A stretch of 64,000 nt of DNA, from NCBI GenBank assembly GCA_036365515.1, contig CM070877.1, forward strand, positions 88,359,522 through 88,423,521, given 5' to 3'. This stretch comes from Torymus aiolomorphi. Its lineage: Eukaryota > Arthropoda > Insecta > Hymenoptera > Torymidae. Position numbers and translations under genes: made by a program. Position 1 is the first letter of the stretch, and each line of letters opens with the position of its first letter. Positions 11,036-19,944 of the stretch are shown here, one piece after another. The notes under the pieces are model-generated. The model saw only the letters and a program-made list of their open reading frames with translations, searched no databases and had not been told where the DNA came from.

Positions 11036-11458
11036 CTACGGTTGCCGTAAGTGGTTATCCATCCCCTTTTGCCTTTTTGTTGTTTCCTCGATGACTTCCA
11101 TGTTGTGATCTAATTCGTCCACTAGGTCATTGATCACCTCCCTCTGCTCCGCTACCTGCTCCTCTAAAGTTTTCACTCTATCGCATAGATTGGCGATCAT
11201 ATTCCACTGGTCTTCTTGTAGACCTTGGAGGTTCCCCAGCTCGGTTTCTAATTTTATTGCACGATATACCAAGCGGGTCTCCGCAAAAATCGGGTGGTGT
11301 TCAGGCACCATTTTCCTTGTCTGTTCGCGAACGGTTTGCCAATATAGAGCTGACTTGAAGAGATCGTGCGTGCAGATCTTCCCGCGATTTTTCCTTACAG
11401 GTCTCAATAAAATCTCATAGGTATATACGAAGATTTTCTGTGCCGCTCGGATGTACAC
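11036..11458 (-). CDS. Hypothetical coiled-coil protein, 140 codons
   Basis: Not recognised. The frame is GC-richer than its surroundings and has balanced amino-acid use. Residues about 65-128 are a heptad-like Leu/Ile/Val, Glu and Arg pattern (NLCDRVKTLEEQVAEQREVI), predicted here by eye to be a coiled coil; the first 55 residues are basic. The frame is open for some residues upstream of the first Met. It runs divergently from the JmjC relic 270 bp away. It could be a small exon of a host gene, the product of an old element, or part of the JmjC locus on the other strand. There is no evidence of expression. Confidence 0.35.
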   Translation of the reverse strand: MYIRAAQKIFVYTYEILLRPVRKNRGKICTHDLFKSALYWQTVREQTRKMVPEHHPIFAETRLVYRAIKLETELGNLQGLQEDQWNMIANLCDRVKTLEEQVAEQREVINDLVDELDHNMEVIEETTKRQKGMDNHLRQP

Positions 11459-11731
11459 GAGAACTAGAATGAATGTTCTATTGGCTCGACAGTTGTGAGC
11501 AGACTGGGAGTCTTTTCTTCTGGACTCCTCTTATCTCTATCTTAGCTCTTCGACAGGTTCTTCTTCCATATCCTATAGCGCTTCGTCCATGCACCCGACT
11601 CTCTTAGCGACTTGCGTGTGTAGTACTAAAATATAGATTTCGGTTCCTCTCCTTTCTTCACTTTATAGTGTAATGTTTTTTATTTAACAATGTTTTCTTT
11701 TTTTGTAATTTTGTTGCTTCCGTTATTTCAG

Positions 11732-13006
11732 TTTCCTCAGGTGCTCACTCCTCCCGATTCCTCGGAGGTGATGCGTCAGTTTACGGAGCTGTTGCGCAGC
11801 GAAGGATTTAGCGCACAGTCTCTCCGTAAGACCAGCGTGGCTGGTTTATCCATAAATGATAAGGAGGGCCAAAGCCTCGCGGAGAAGCCCCTTACTTCCA
11901 TTGCTGAGAAGCTACAGGTGAGATTATTATTCCTGTGATCCCCTTATTCCCTCCTCTATATATATTTTCCTGTATTTTTTTGTTTTTAGGGTTTTGGATC
12001 CACGTCTGCACCCTTATGGAGTTTAAATGATTCAGACGCCTTCATGGATGCCAAGCTGAAGGACATCTCAGATCACTTGGTTTCCCCGGTGTACGGAATG
12101 AATTTTTCCGCCGTTTCCACTCGGCTTTCCAGCTATTTATCAGTCGCCCCCTCAATATTCGTAGCGCGGTTCACCCCCATATTGGTTGCTCGCCCGGAAT
12201 TAATACGCCAACGTATTATCTGGCCGGACGACTATCTTTTACCGAGCTCCATCTTGAAGATGGATGCTTGGACTCATGCAACCTTGTCCATTGGGGCGAG
12301 CAGGGCGCTGAGAAGTTGTGGCTGTTTGTCCGCCCATCCTTCAACGCAGCGCTCTGTGCTCTACTTCGGACAAAGTTGGACGAGTTACATGCTGAGGGAG
12401 AGGATGTTCCTATCGGTGAAGGGTGTCCAACGCCCATGCACCATAAGAACATTACACTCCGTCGTTTTTAAAGGATAATGGGATACCCTATCAGGTTGTT
12501 TGCCAGCAGCCTGGTACGCTGATTTATGTGAGGGAGGGTGTTTACCACCAAGTTATGAACACAGGCCTTAATCTGGCTGAGGCCGTGAATGTTGGCGGAG
12601 CCGGGTGGAATCATCTGGTACATACCTTCATCCCGTGTGCATGTGAGAATTGCGCGGTGGTCGCCGTTCCTCCCAATCCTGGGGCTTACACCACCATGCG
12701 CCAGCATTCATGCCGGATGTATGAGTGTAGCCATCCGCACTGCCTCAACGTTGCGAGCACGGCTGCAAACGACCGTCAGCACCGACGGGTACACGATAGA
12801 GGGACAGCCCCCGGTTCTTTGTTTGCCTGCCGGATGTGTACACCAGCGAGGCGTTCCTGGCACGGCACATCCGAAATCGGCACCCGTCTGGTAGTTTGGG
12901 CAATAACGTCCAATGGTGCCCGAACTGCCAGCATCTCTTCAATGCGACGGCTTTCGCACGCCACCGTCGAAGATGCCGTCCTCAGGCTGGGGGTCCAGTG
13001 GCCTAA
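11732..13006 (+). pseudogene. Broken JmjC-domain protein with C-terminal zinc fingers
   Basis: JmjC proteins are Fe(II)/2-oxoglutarate oxygenases, many of them histone demethylases. An intron of 72 bp (11,918-11,989, GT-AG) is spliced in frame. After it the coding signal moves from frame 2 to frame 1 near 12,100, and to frame 0 near 12,470. In frame 1: GINTPTYYLAG, FTELHLEDG (the H-x-E/D iron site), then SCNLVHWG and EKLWLFVRP. In frame 0: PGTLIYVREGVYHQVMNTG and NLAEAVNVG, with the third iron-binding His, followed by a Cys cluster (CACENC) and HPHC..H..RVH. A further frame change near 12,840 reads a classic finger, CPNCQHLFNATAFARHRRRC, ending at TAA 13,004-13,006. The blocks are in the right order for one JmjC-zinc finger protein, so I infer a single gene with at least three indels, or sequencing errors. 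The family is not identified beyond JmjC. Confidence 0.75.
11918..11989 (+). other. Intron of the JmjC relic
   Basis: GTGAGA donor after CTACAG and a T-rich tract ending TTTTTAG. Removing it joins two segments in the same frame (both frame 2), which supports a genuine intron. Its presence argues that this locus is not a processed retrocopy. Confidence 0.65.
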
Positions 13007-13330
13007 GGTATCGTATGTAGCTATGAATACTTTCTTTCCATCCTTTCTCACGCCTCATTTCTGCTTACAGGGGTCGCTGGCGGAGATAAGGCGCGCGACT
13101 GTCGCTCCACGGTTCGCAGTTGCGCTGATGCGGCTCCAGTGATAACGCTCTACGATGCTGCTCTCAGGCTGTGATTCTAGTGGTCTAAGGTAGCATATTC
13201 AGCATTGAATTTTACTGTCATTCTGCTCGTTCCTTTCTCACGCATAATTCCTGCTGACAGGGTTCGCCGCATCTACTCGGTGGAGATAAGGGCCGAGTCT
13301 GTCGGGTTTTCATCAAATTGCAATTTTTGC
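12950..13330 (+). repeat. Tandem duplication of about 182 bp with intron-like inserts
   Basis: The segment from about 12,960 (…CTCAGGCTGGGGGTCCAGTGG) is repeated from about 13,143 (…CTCAGGCTGTGATTCTAGTGG), offset 182 bp. Each copy contains a GT…ACAG/GACAG stretch (13,008-13,070 and 13,190-13,260) with a pyrimidine-rich end, and then a GGAGATAAGG-containing part. They look like two copies of an exon-intron-exon unit at the 3' end of the JmjC locus. Confidence 0.75.
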
Positions 13331-13770
13331 CGAAGCACTGGTTGTCTGACTGGAGGTAATCTGGGTTGGGGCATAATAATTCCTTCCAACGGCGTGCTTG
13401 CCTTTGCGATTTCCATACGCATGTTTGCGCTTTTGTGCAAGTAGGCGAGGTTTTTGTTCGCCTCCCCTTGACTTAATATCGGTTCCTCCGGAGGCATGTA
13501 GAGTTGCTTATCCTCTCGAATCCGCGATATGTTGCACCTGTTCTGGTTGTTTTCCTTTTTGTGTACTTGCGTCTTCCTTTTCGAGGTGCAACGGTTTGTG
13601 CGTCGTCGCCGGTTTCCGTGTCTTCCAGATTGTCTGAGTCTATTGAGGACTCTAGATTCAGAATTTTCTTTTCTCGTGGGTTTCCAGAGTCCTCAGAGCT
13701 CGAGGTCGGCCCTCCTGACGTTACGGTCGGACCTTCCCTTGCCGGGAACCTGTTTCTCTTCGTTGCCCTT
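13290..13770 (-). pseudogene. pol: Remnant of the pol linker after RNase H, integrase lost
   Basis: Downstream of the pol stop at 13,772 the minus strand continues in a shifted frame as a charged, Ser/Thr/Arg/Lys-rich stretch (SSSEDSGNPREKK…, KGRRKYTKRK) typical of spacers between RNase H and integrase. It breaks off at the duplicated JmjC exon units near 13,300. No HHCC zinc region or DDE integrase core is found. I infer that the 3' half of the element was removed or displaced when it was joined to the JmjC locus. Confidence 0.5.
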
Positions 13771-13771
13771 G

Positions 13772-16175
13772 TCAGATATAGTACTTTAATCGGGGGTCGT
13801 GTTCGTTGTAGTTGTCGTCTTCCTCTTGTTTTGCAGCGACTTCATATAATTGGACCCGCGGGAGTTCTGGGTTAACTTCTCCTTCGTGAATAATCGGGTT
13901 CCGTGAGAGTGCATCTGCGTTACAATTCCGAGGTCCCGGGCGATAGATAATGTCGAATTCATAGCCGCATAAGTCGGCTTTCAAGCGATTAAAGCGTAAA
14001 TCTGGTTTTTTGGTTTTATGGAAATGTTTCAAGGGCTCGTGGTCCGTGACAACGGTGAATTTTCTGCCATACAAAAAGGGACGAAATAGGTCTTTGGCAA
14101 ATACGATAGCGAGTAGTTCGCGATCGTACGTGGAATAACGTAACTCCGCTCCTCGGAGACATCTAGAGCCATAATTGCAGACTTGGTCCTTGCCTACTTC
14201 CCCTTGGCCCAATACTACCCCTAAGGCAAAATCACTAGCGTCTGTCGTGACGATGAATTCCTTCTTCATATCCGATGCTATGAGTACTGGCTCACTGCAC
14301 AGGCATCTTTTTAGTTCTTGGAAAGCCTCGTTTTCTTTTCCTTCCCATACGAAATCAGACTTCTTTTGATTGCTTTTCCCTGCTAGTAGTTGAGATAAGG
14401 GAAGCGCGATCTTTGCGAAATTCTTTATGAATTTGCGATAGTAGCTGGCCAACCCGCAGAACTATTTTACCTTTTTCTTAATGGTTGGTACTGGAAAGTT
14501 CTTTACAGCTTCGATTTTTTTGGGGTCAGGGCGAATCTGACCATTGCCGGCGACGTGCCCTAAGAAGCAGGCTTCTCTTTGAAGGAATTGACATTTGGAT
14601 GGCTCTATAGTTAAATTGGCGTTATCGAGTCTCTTCATTAATCTTCGGGATTTCTTACCGTGCTCCTCCAAACTAGATGCAAATATTATTATGTCATCTA
14701 AATATACGTACAATTCTATGCCCCGTAGACCACTGAGTGTGAGGTCCATGAGTGCTTGGAAAGTCGCGGGCGCATTTCGTAACCCCATGCCCATACGTGT
14801 ATATTCGTAGTGACCATACGGACTTGCGAACGCCGTCTTATGGGCGTCTTCGGGATCCATAGGGATCTGATAAAATCTGTTTTTTAAGTCTATGGCCGTG
14901 ATGTATGCGGCGGACGCTACAGCGTCTATTATATCTGTAGTAAGAGGGAGTGGGTAGCTATTACCTACGGTGACTTCATTTAATTGGCGAAAACCGGTGA
15001 CTATGCGCCATCTCTTTTCTCCATTTCTTCTACTCTTTTTAGGGACCACCCACATCATAGAAGAGTAAGGGCTGTTAGAGGGTCTTATTATTCCTTCATC
15101 CAAATATTTGGATATTTGGCGCTGCATCTCTTCTCGTATCGCAGGAGGGTGGCGATGTCGTTTCACTTGTACCGGCACATTTGTTGTTGTCTCTATCTTG
15201 TGCATAACCAAATGCGTAGCTTTTAGCTTTTCGCCCGGTAACCCAAATATGTGTGGACGTTCATTTATTAACTCCTTTATGTGCTCGATTTCTTGTTCAT
15301 CGAGGCCCTTCAAAGTGTCCGGATCGATTAATTCAAATATCCTTGTCGGCCTATCTTTTTCTTCCTCCGAAACCATTCTGAGTACATTCGCATGTTCCAG
15401 TTCGACTTCCTCGTAGCCATTGTTGCTATCTTCGTCGAATAATTCATCTTTTTCCCTAATATACTCGTAGAGTTCTAAAGTCACCGATTGCGTGTTTATT
15501 GACACTGTCTCATCGCTAGTATTGTAACAAAAGGCATAAGCTTTACCATCTTTATTCGTTGCTACAAAATTACCAAACAGGATTTCGCATCCTAAATTTT
15601 GTAATGGAACAAATCCCGTTTCTTCTTCTTCTTCATTTAGTACACGTGCATATATTACTTGTCTGGTATTTGGGGGAATCACAAATTGTTCCTTCTTTGA
15701 AAATGGGATAATTTGTTGATTAAGTTCCAGGCACTTTCTACCTGCATTCACTTGGCCTTCATGTTTCGATAACATATCCCACCCGAGGAGTCCATCCGTA
15801 TCGATTGGGAACTCGTCGGAGACTATATGTGCTTCACAAAATAACCCGCATAAGTCGATCTGTACTTGACCTAGGGTTAAGCATTTTCCTGGGGTGACGC
15901 CGTTGATTGAGATGATACGTTCGCCATTAATAGGGATATCTTCTTTGACGCATTTTCTTTTAATTAATGTTACGTCTGCTCCCGTATCGACGTAAAATTG
16001 ACCGCTCCCTCTTTTTAAGTGCGGACTCGTTAGATTTACAATAGGCGGCCTCCGACCCGCCTGTGTAAGCCTTATCGCTGCCTCGGCTTTATTTCCTATC
16101 GCGGTACTGGTTAATTGCTCGGCCCCGCAGGATTTTGTCGCCGAGCATCCTGCGAGTTTAAATGGTCCTGTGAGT
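13772..16175 (-). pseudogene. pol: Ty3/gypsy pro-pol (protease, RT, RNase H), one in-frame stop
   Basis: Polyprotein that matures the particle and copies its RNA into DNA. It enters by -1 slippage at 16,156-16,162. Order seen: aspartic protease with YVDTGAD near 16,000 and the closing GLLGWDML near 15,785; a long linker; reverse transcriptase with WRIVTGFRQLNE, AFASPYGHYEY and YVYLDDII (about 14,690); a connection; RNase H with TTDASDFALGVVLGQG, YDRELLAIVFA, VTDHEPLK and NADALSRNP. A single TAG at 14,459-14,461 interrupts the thumb/connection region, and the reading frame is unbroken on both sides of it. The frame ends at 13,772, just after RNase H, with an apparent frameshift near 13,790 and no integrase. 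The nonsense codon and missing integrase make this copy non-autonomous. Confidence 0.93.
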
Positions 16176-16664
16176 TAGTGTTGTTCTCCGGACGGCCACC
16201 GTCATTGGTGTTAGTGTAATTCTTCATATCATTCGATCTTTCTCTGAGTCCCCGATCGTCTCGATTTCGGCTGTTATCCATCCCGTAAGATCTGGTCCTA
16301 TCATTATTGTCGTATCTATTCCATCTATCTCGGCGATAATTTTCATTGCTCCTCTGGTTCATTGGGCGGGGGTAATTATCACGACGAGTATCGGGGCGCC
16401 ATTCTCTGGCCCTTTCACCTCGATTACAGTTTCGTCTCTTGTAATTATCACGATTTCCGTTGTAACTGCGATTGGGAGGTCGTCGTTCATTGTAGTCGAG
16501 CCTTTCCCACCTGTTTTGTCTGCGAGGATCGTTTGCCTCATTTGTCCTAATGGGTGGCGTTGCGTACGGAGGAGGCGCCGTTGTCGGCGCTGGGTAACTT
16601 GCATACACTACCTGTGGAGGGTTAGCAACTTCTGTGGCTTCTGGATCCCTTTTATTGGCTTTAA
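16111..16664 (-). CDS. Arg/Asn-rich linker ORF between gag and pro-pol
   Basis: A 165-codon frame, open further upstream through the end of gag, lies in the -1 frame relative to gag. It begins with a Pro/Ala/Tyr-rich stretch (YPAPTTAPPPYATPP) and continues as an RGG-less but strongly basic Arg/Asn/Asp tract (NRSYNGNRDNYKRRNCNRG), then an Asn/Asp/Gln end. Low-complexity basic tracts of this kind usually bind RNA. It carries no protease motif. It has no convincing start of its own; the slippery TTTAAAG at 16,659-16,665 would fuse it to Gag. I infer that it is the middle part of a Gag-linker-Pro-Pol polyprotein. Confidence 0.7.
16156..16162 (-). promoter_or_regulatory. Slippery heptamer TTTAAAC, middle ORF to pro-pol
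   Basis: On the minus strand the heptamer T TTA AAC lies in the zero frame of the Arg/Asn-rich ORF, 45 bp before its stop. A -1 slip enters exactly the frame of protease-pol, which is open from about 16,175. This is one of the canonical -1 frameshift heptamers. A stimulatory structure downstream was not modelled. Confidence 0.7.
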
Positions 16665-18338
16665 AGTTATTTGTCGATTCCTTAAAGCTTGTCTAAGTGT
16701 ATTGCAGTCCCCGTATAGATGACCTTTCTTGTTGCAGAAGTCACATACTCTAACATCTGTATTTTTCCTCCAGCAATCTTCTTCCTTATGATTACCTCGC
16801 CCACAGTGGCCGCATACTTCCTGGGCTGGGGCTCTTCGGATAGTTATGACCTCGGCAGCAGGGTTTTCAATTTTTACTTGCTTGCGGCGCGCTCTCGTAC
16901 TTTGCTCCATGTCAATGGCTTTCTCTATTGCTGTTCGTAAGTCCTTGGGACCAGCACTCCTTACTTGATGTTGCAGGTCCCCTTCGAATCCGATCAGGTA
17001 TTGCTCGAGGGTTTCTCGCTCTCCTTTTTCCTTAAGATATGCTTTTGCATCCTCTGGCATTCGACGATCGGCATCGTGTGCTCTTAGGAGACGTTTCAGT
17101 AGGGCTTGAGTTCTGTGACCGTAGTCCCCTACACCTTCCCCTGGTTTCTGGCGAATGGTCTTGATTTCGAAGAGAATATCATCTGTGCTCTCCCTACTCC
17201 TGTATCGTGCGGCGAGGTCGTTGAGGAGTTCCTCCAGCGAGTTATCCAGTACCTGATTTCCAAATTCGACCTCTGCTCTTCCTTTGAGTAATTTTCCGAT
17301 GTTGTTTCTTATCCAGTATTTTGATTCAACTCCATACAGGCGGCGGAGATCTCGTACCGCTTGGCAGAAGCCCTGCACCTTCGCGGAATCCCCCTCGAAA
17401 TTGGGAAGCGACTTCAAGGCGTGATGTACTGGCGGTTGGCTACTCGGGAGCAGGTGCGACTGTTCATGCGCCGGTGATTGTTCGTGCTCTCGCAAGTATC
17501 CGGGTTGCGCTCTGGGAGTCATGTTAACCGGTTGAGCATAGTGCAACCTCAATTCGTCATTTGGGTTGTTCCAGTGGGCTCGGTGCGTCCCCTTAGTCCA
17601 TGTAGGGTGTCGGTGGTCCTTTTCCACTCTCGGCTGCGCTGAATTGGGCCCTACATAATACGCGTATTCTGTGTTATTCATACCGCGAGGATCCGTTGCT
17701 TTCTTTGACGGGGTCCACGGTCCCGTGTAGTCGCTAAAATGAACCTGTTCGGTATCGTGCTGCTCGCGCTTCCAGGGCGCAGAAAGTTCTAGGGCCTCGT
17801 TATTGATTTCTCTGTCCTCTCCAAAGGGTTTTGAGTTGGCCCGTATCCTCGATGTCAGGTGGTCGTCGACGAGTCTTGATCCGGATTTTTCTGGTTCTAC
17901 CGGAGTGCGTGCCTCATATGTATTTTCACGGCCTCTTTGGTCGACTTGGTTTCCTTTGTTGGCGGGGAGCATGCCGTTTGTTGGCTGGGCCCCGGCGTTT
18001 TCTTGAAGCCTTGGGTAGTGATCTTCAGCCTGGTCTCCCACGACGCTGCTCGCACAGCTATTCCCTCTACTGAGGCACGCTTGCAAAAGCTCTTCTAGTC
18101 GAGCCTTGCTTGATTCGGCTATTTCTAATTCGTCGGCGGCGTAAAATTCATTCCCCCTAGCAATGACTTGATCTACAGCATTCAAAGCGCGCCGTACCAC
18201 GCTCTCATAGGGGCAATACTCTGCCATTTCTAGGAAACTAAGAGCCTTTTGGTAATCGGTAGTCGCTTCTACCACAGGGTTAATATTCTCGAACCGCTGC
18301 CTTCTGAGAGTTTCCAAATATTCGTCATTCATTGTCAA
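16608..18338 (-). CDS. gag: Gag capsid-nucleocapsid polyprotein of Ty3/gypsy element
   Basis: Structural protein that forms the virus-like particle and packages RNA. The 576-codon frame is intact. Residues about 1-90 are helical and acidic; 90-310 are low-complexity, hydrophilic linker; about 310-500 are capsid-like (FCQAVRDLRRLYG, ARYRSRESTDDILFEIK, RLLRAHDADRRMPEDAKAYL). Two CCHC zinc knuckles follow: CGHCGRGNHKEEDC and CDFCNKKGHLYGDC. The start MTMNDEYLE lies 97 bp after the end of an upstream ORF in the same frame. It ends 50 bp past a TTTAAAG slip site. Length and knuckles are normal for the group. Confidence 0.92.
   Translation of the reverse strand: MTMNDEYLETLRRQRFENINPVVEATTDYQKALSFLEMAEYCPYESVVRRALNAVDQVIARGNEFYAADELEIAESSKARLEELLQACLSRGNSCASSVVGDQAEDHYPRLQENAGAQPTNGMLPANKGNQVDQRGRENTYEARTPVEPEKSGSRLVDDHLTSRIRANSKPFGEDREINNEALELSAPWKREQHDTEQVHFSDYTGPWTPSKKATDPRGMNNTEYAYYVGPNSAQPRVEKDHRHPTWTKGTHRAHWNNPNDELRLHYAQPVNMTPRAQPGYLREHEQSPAHEQSHLLPSSQPPVHHALKSLPNFEGDSAKVQGFCQAVRDLRRLYGVESKYWIRNNIGKLLKGRAEVEFGNQVLDNSLEELLNDLAARYRSRESTDDILFEIKTIRQKPGEGVGDYGHRTQALLKRLLRAHDADRRMPEDAKAYLKEKGERETLEQYLIGFEGDLQHQVRSAGPKDLRTAIEKAIDMEQSTRARRKQVKIENPAAEVITIRRAPAQEVCGHCGRGNHKEEDCWRKNTDVRVCDFCNKKGHLYGDCNTLRQALRNRQITLKPIKGIQKPQKLLTLHR
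16659..16665 (-). promoter_or_regulatory. Slippery heptamer TTTAAAG, gag to middle ORF
   Basis: T TTA AAG in the zero frame of gag, about 50 bp before the gag stop. A -1 slip enters the Arg/Asn-rich frame, which is open across the join. The pattern fits the X XXY YYZ rule. Together with the second heptamer it makes a two-step gag / linker / pro-pol arrangement. Confidence 0.65.
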
Positions 18339-18434
18339 TAGGGGATCGAGAGCTCTTGCCTCAATCCGGCGCGCTTAGATTGTTCACGGAGTTTGCCTTC
18401 TTTTTCCCAAAATTAAATAGTTTTCGGTTCATGG

Positions 18435-18758
18435 CTACGATTTGGGTTTCCCGGTGTTGAATTCCAGATAATTTTCCGCGAACTGTATTAATTCGTCAAA
18501 TTTTTTGCTTAAGTCTGTGAATGAAGAGATTTCCGCGGGGTTTTTGTAATCATGAACCTCACGGTTCAATACGGTGTAAAAATGAGGTAAGGGTATCGCG
18601 TAATTATCTAACAATCGATCAATGCCGTCCAATCGTTCTTTTAAAATTGCTCGTTGTACGAGTAACTGGCGGAATGTCTGCCTTTTTCCTGCTCGTTTCC
18701 TCGCGATAGAGTTTCTCTCGTATTTCCTCGTATTCATGCGATTTGATATAATATACAA
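18435..18758 (-). CDS. Small ORF (107 codons) upstream of gag
   Basis: Not recognised. It lies in the element leader, in the same frame as gag and separated from it by stops. The first 40 residues are very basic (MNTRKYERNSIARKRAGKR), followed by a Leu/Ile-rich helical segment and an acidic, Phe-rich end (FTDLSKKFDELIQFAENYL). It could be a translated upstream ORF that damps gag, an accessory protein, or the remains of an N-terminal Gag extension cut off by stops. Its codon use resembles gag. Not a chance frame in my view, but that is a judgement. Confidence 0.5.
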   Translation of the reverse strand: MYIISNRMNTRKYERNSIARKRAGKRQTFRQLLVQRAILKERLDGIDRLLDNYAIPLPHFYTVLNREVHDYKNPAEISSFTDLSKKFDELIQFAENYLEFNTGKPKS

Positions 18759-18897
18759 TTTATAGTACCCTCCCTAAGGAGATATAATTATTGCTAATAA
18801 TTTGGGGTTGAGCTTACGGGTATGTCGTTCGGGCAGTTTGACGAAGCGCGGTATTTGAGATATAGGTTTTTAGGACCAGGTCGGAAAGAGAATGATT

Positions 18898-19098
18898 GAT
18901 CGCTAGTTAAGCAGATCGCGGGAAGCGCCGCTAGTTAATCAGGCACCAGGATAAGAGTAAGAGTGACCGCTAGTTAAGCAGATCTTGGGAAGCGCCGCCA
19001 GTTAAGCAGGCACCAGGATAAGAGTAAGAGTGACCGCTAGTTAAGCAGATCTTGGGAAGCGCCGCTAGTTAAGCAGGCACCTGGAGAGGAAAGGTGGA
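18898..19098 (-). repeat. 67-bp tandem repeat, three copies, in the gypsy leader
   Basis: Three copies start at 18,898, 18,965 and 19,032, with the words CGCTAGTTAAGCAGATC and GGGAAGCGCCGC. They lie between the primer-binding site and the upstream ORF. The last two are almost identical, which points to recent expansion. Confidence 0.92.
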
Positions 19099-19417
19099 AA
19101 TTTTATTTATTTAAAAATTACGTATGCGTTTATATTGTCTGCTCCCTTCAGAGATGTCGCGTTACTTGTAGCGATTTTTAGATAGTATAATTACACCTTT
19201 ATTGACTACAGGCAACTGTGCCAGCCACGCGATTTCCCCACGGAGGATGTGAATTATTAGATGGAATAATGTGAATTTTTCTTACCCTTGTAGACCACAG
19301 ATCAGAAGTACGGTGATCATCCAGTGCATCATCCTTCCCGTTGGTCTTGTCGTTTTTTTTTCTTTTTGAACTCAAGCGTCTGAAAACGATAGTCTACCGA
19401 AAGTTTCGAAACGAGAA

Positions 19418-19434
19418 CCCCACACCTAGCACCA
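19418..19434 (-). promoter_or_regulatory. Primer-binding site of the gypsy element
   Basis: Five bases inside the LTR edge, the minus strand reads TGGTGCTAGGTGTGGGG, beginning with the TGG expected opposite a tRNA CCA end. The matching tRNA is not identified. It differs from the TGGCGCCC site next to env, which suggests that env and this gag-pol come from different elements. Confidence 0.65.
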
Positions 19435-19439
19435 GAAAA

Positions 19440-19936
19440 TGTAACGTGTGGAGGGTATTCGTTTGGTCCTCGGTCGCCTCGAGGTTACATACCAACAGAC
19501 GAATAATTACACGAACTACGGTGGATTATCGTTAAAATGTTGTTTATTGAATGTACTGGTATTCGCGTGAGAGAGAGGTAGACAGTCTGCCTAGGGAATT
19601 GGTTTCGCGACGCGGATGTCTCGTTACGTGGTCTGGACTCGTGGGTGGCTGGTCAGTTCCTGGTTGCCTGGTGAGGTCGTCTATCGACGCGGTCGTTCTT
19701 TCTCGTTCTGTACCTCTCTACTGTCCCCGCGGGGCTGCGTTCCCTGGTTTTTATATCCGCGTTATGTGTCCTCCCACCTTATTTATTGACTAGGAGGGGA
19801 ATTAGTCGCACGTGGTCGCCGTGATTTTCCACGAGCTGACATTGCTTTTGGGCACGTTGCGATGCGCCGCGCGAAGTGTGCTGAATTGTACTTATGCGCG
19901 TTCGAACTCGTCTGTGGAGAATCCTCACTCGTAACA
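19440..19936 (-). mobile_element. 5' LTR (497 bp) of the gypsy gag-pol element
   Basis: On the minus strand it begins TGTTACGAG and ends CGTTACA, with the TG…CA ends usual for LTRs. Inside are a TATA box (TATAAAAA, 19,748-19,755) and an AATAAA signal (19,543-19,548) in the expected order. The primer-binding site follows directly and gag begins 1.1 kb on. TATA directly flanks it on the right and could be part of a 4-bp target duplication, but the other end is missing. Confidence 0.82.
19748..19755 (-). promoter_or_regulatory. LTR TATA box
   Basis: TATAAAAA on the minus strand inside the LTR, about 180 bp from its outer edge, with the AATAAA signal about 200 bp further downstream. It probably drives the genomic RNA of the element. 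Confidence 0.6.
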
Positions 19937-19944
19937 TATACAAT

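Noticed and set aside
12216..13051. Minus-strand frames opposite the JmjC relic
   Set aside because: They are antisense shadows; the + strand carries the conserved JmjC and zinc-finger motifs.
596..19936. A single provirus spanning env (0.6 kb) to the LTR at 19.9 kb
   Set aside because: Order and strand would fit, but integrase is absent, 11 kb of unrelated DNA lie between, and the env unit has its own primer site of a different type. It is kept only as an alternative.
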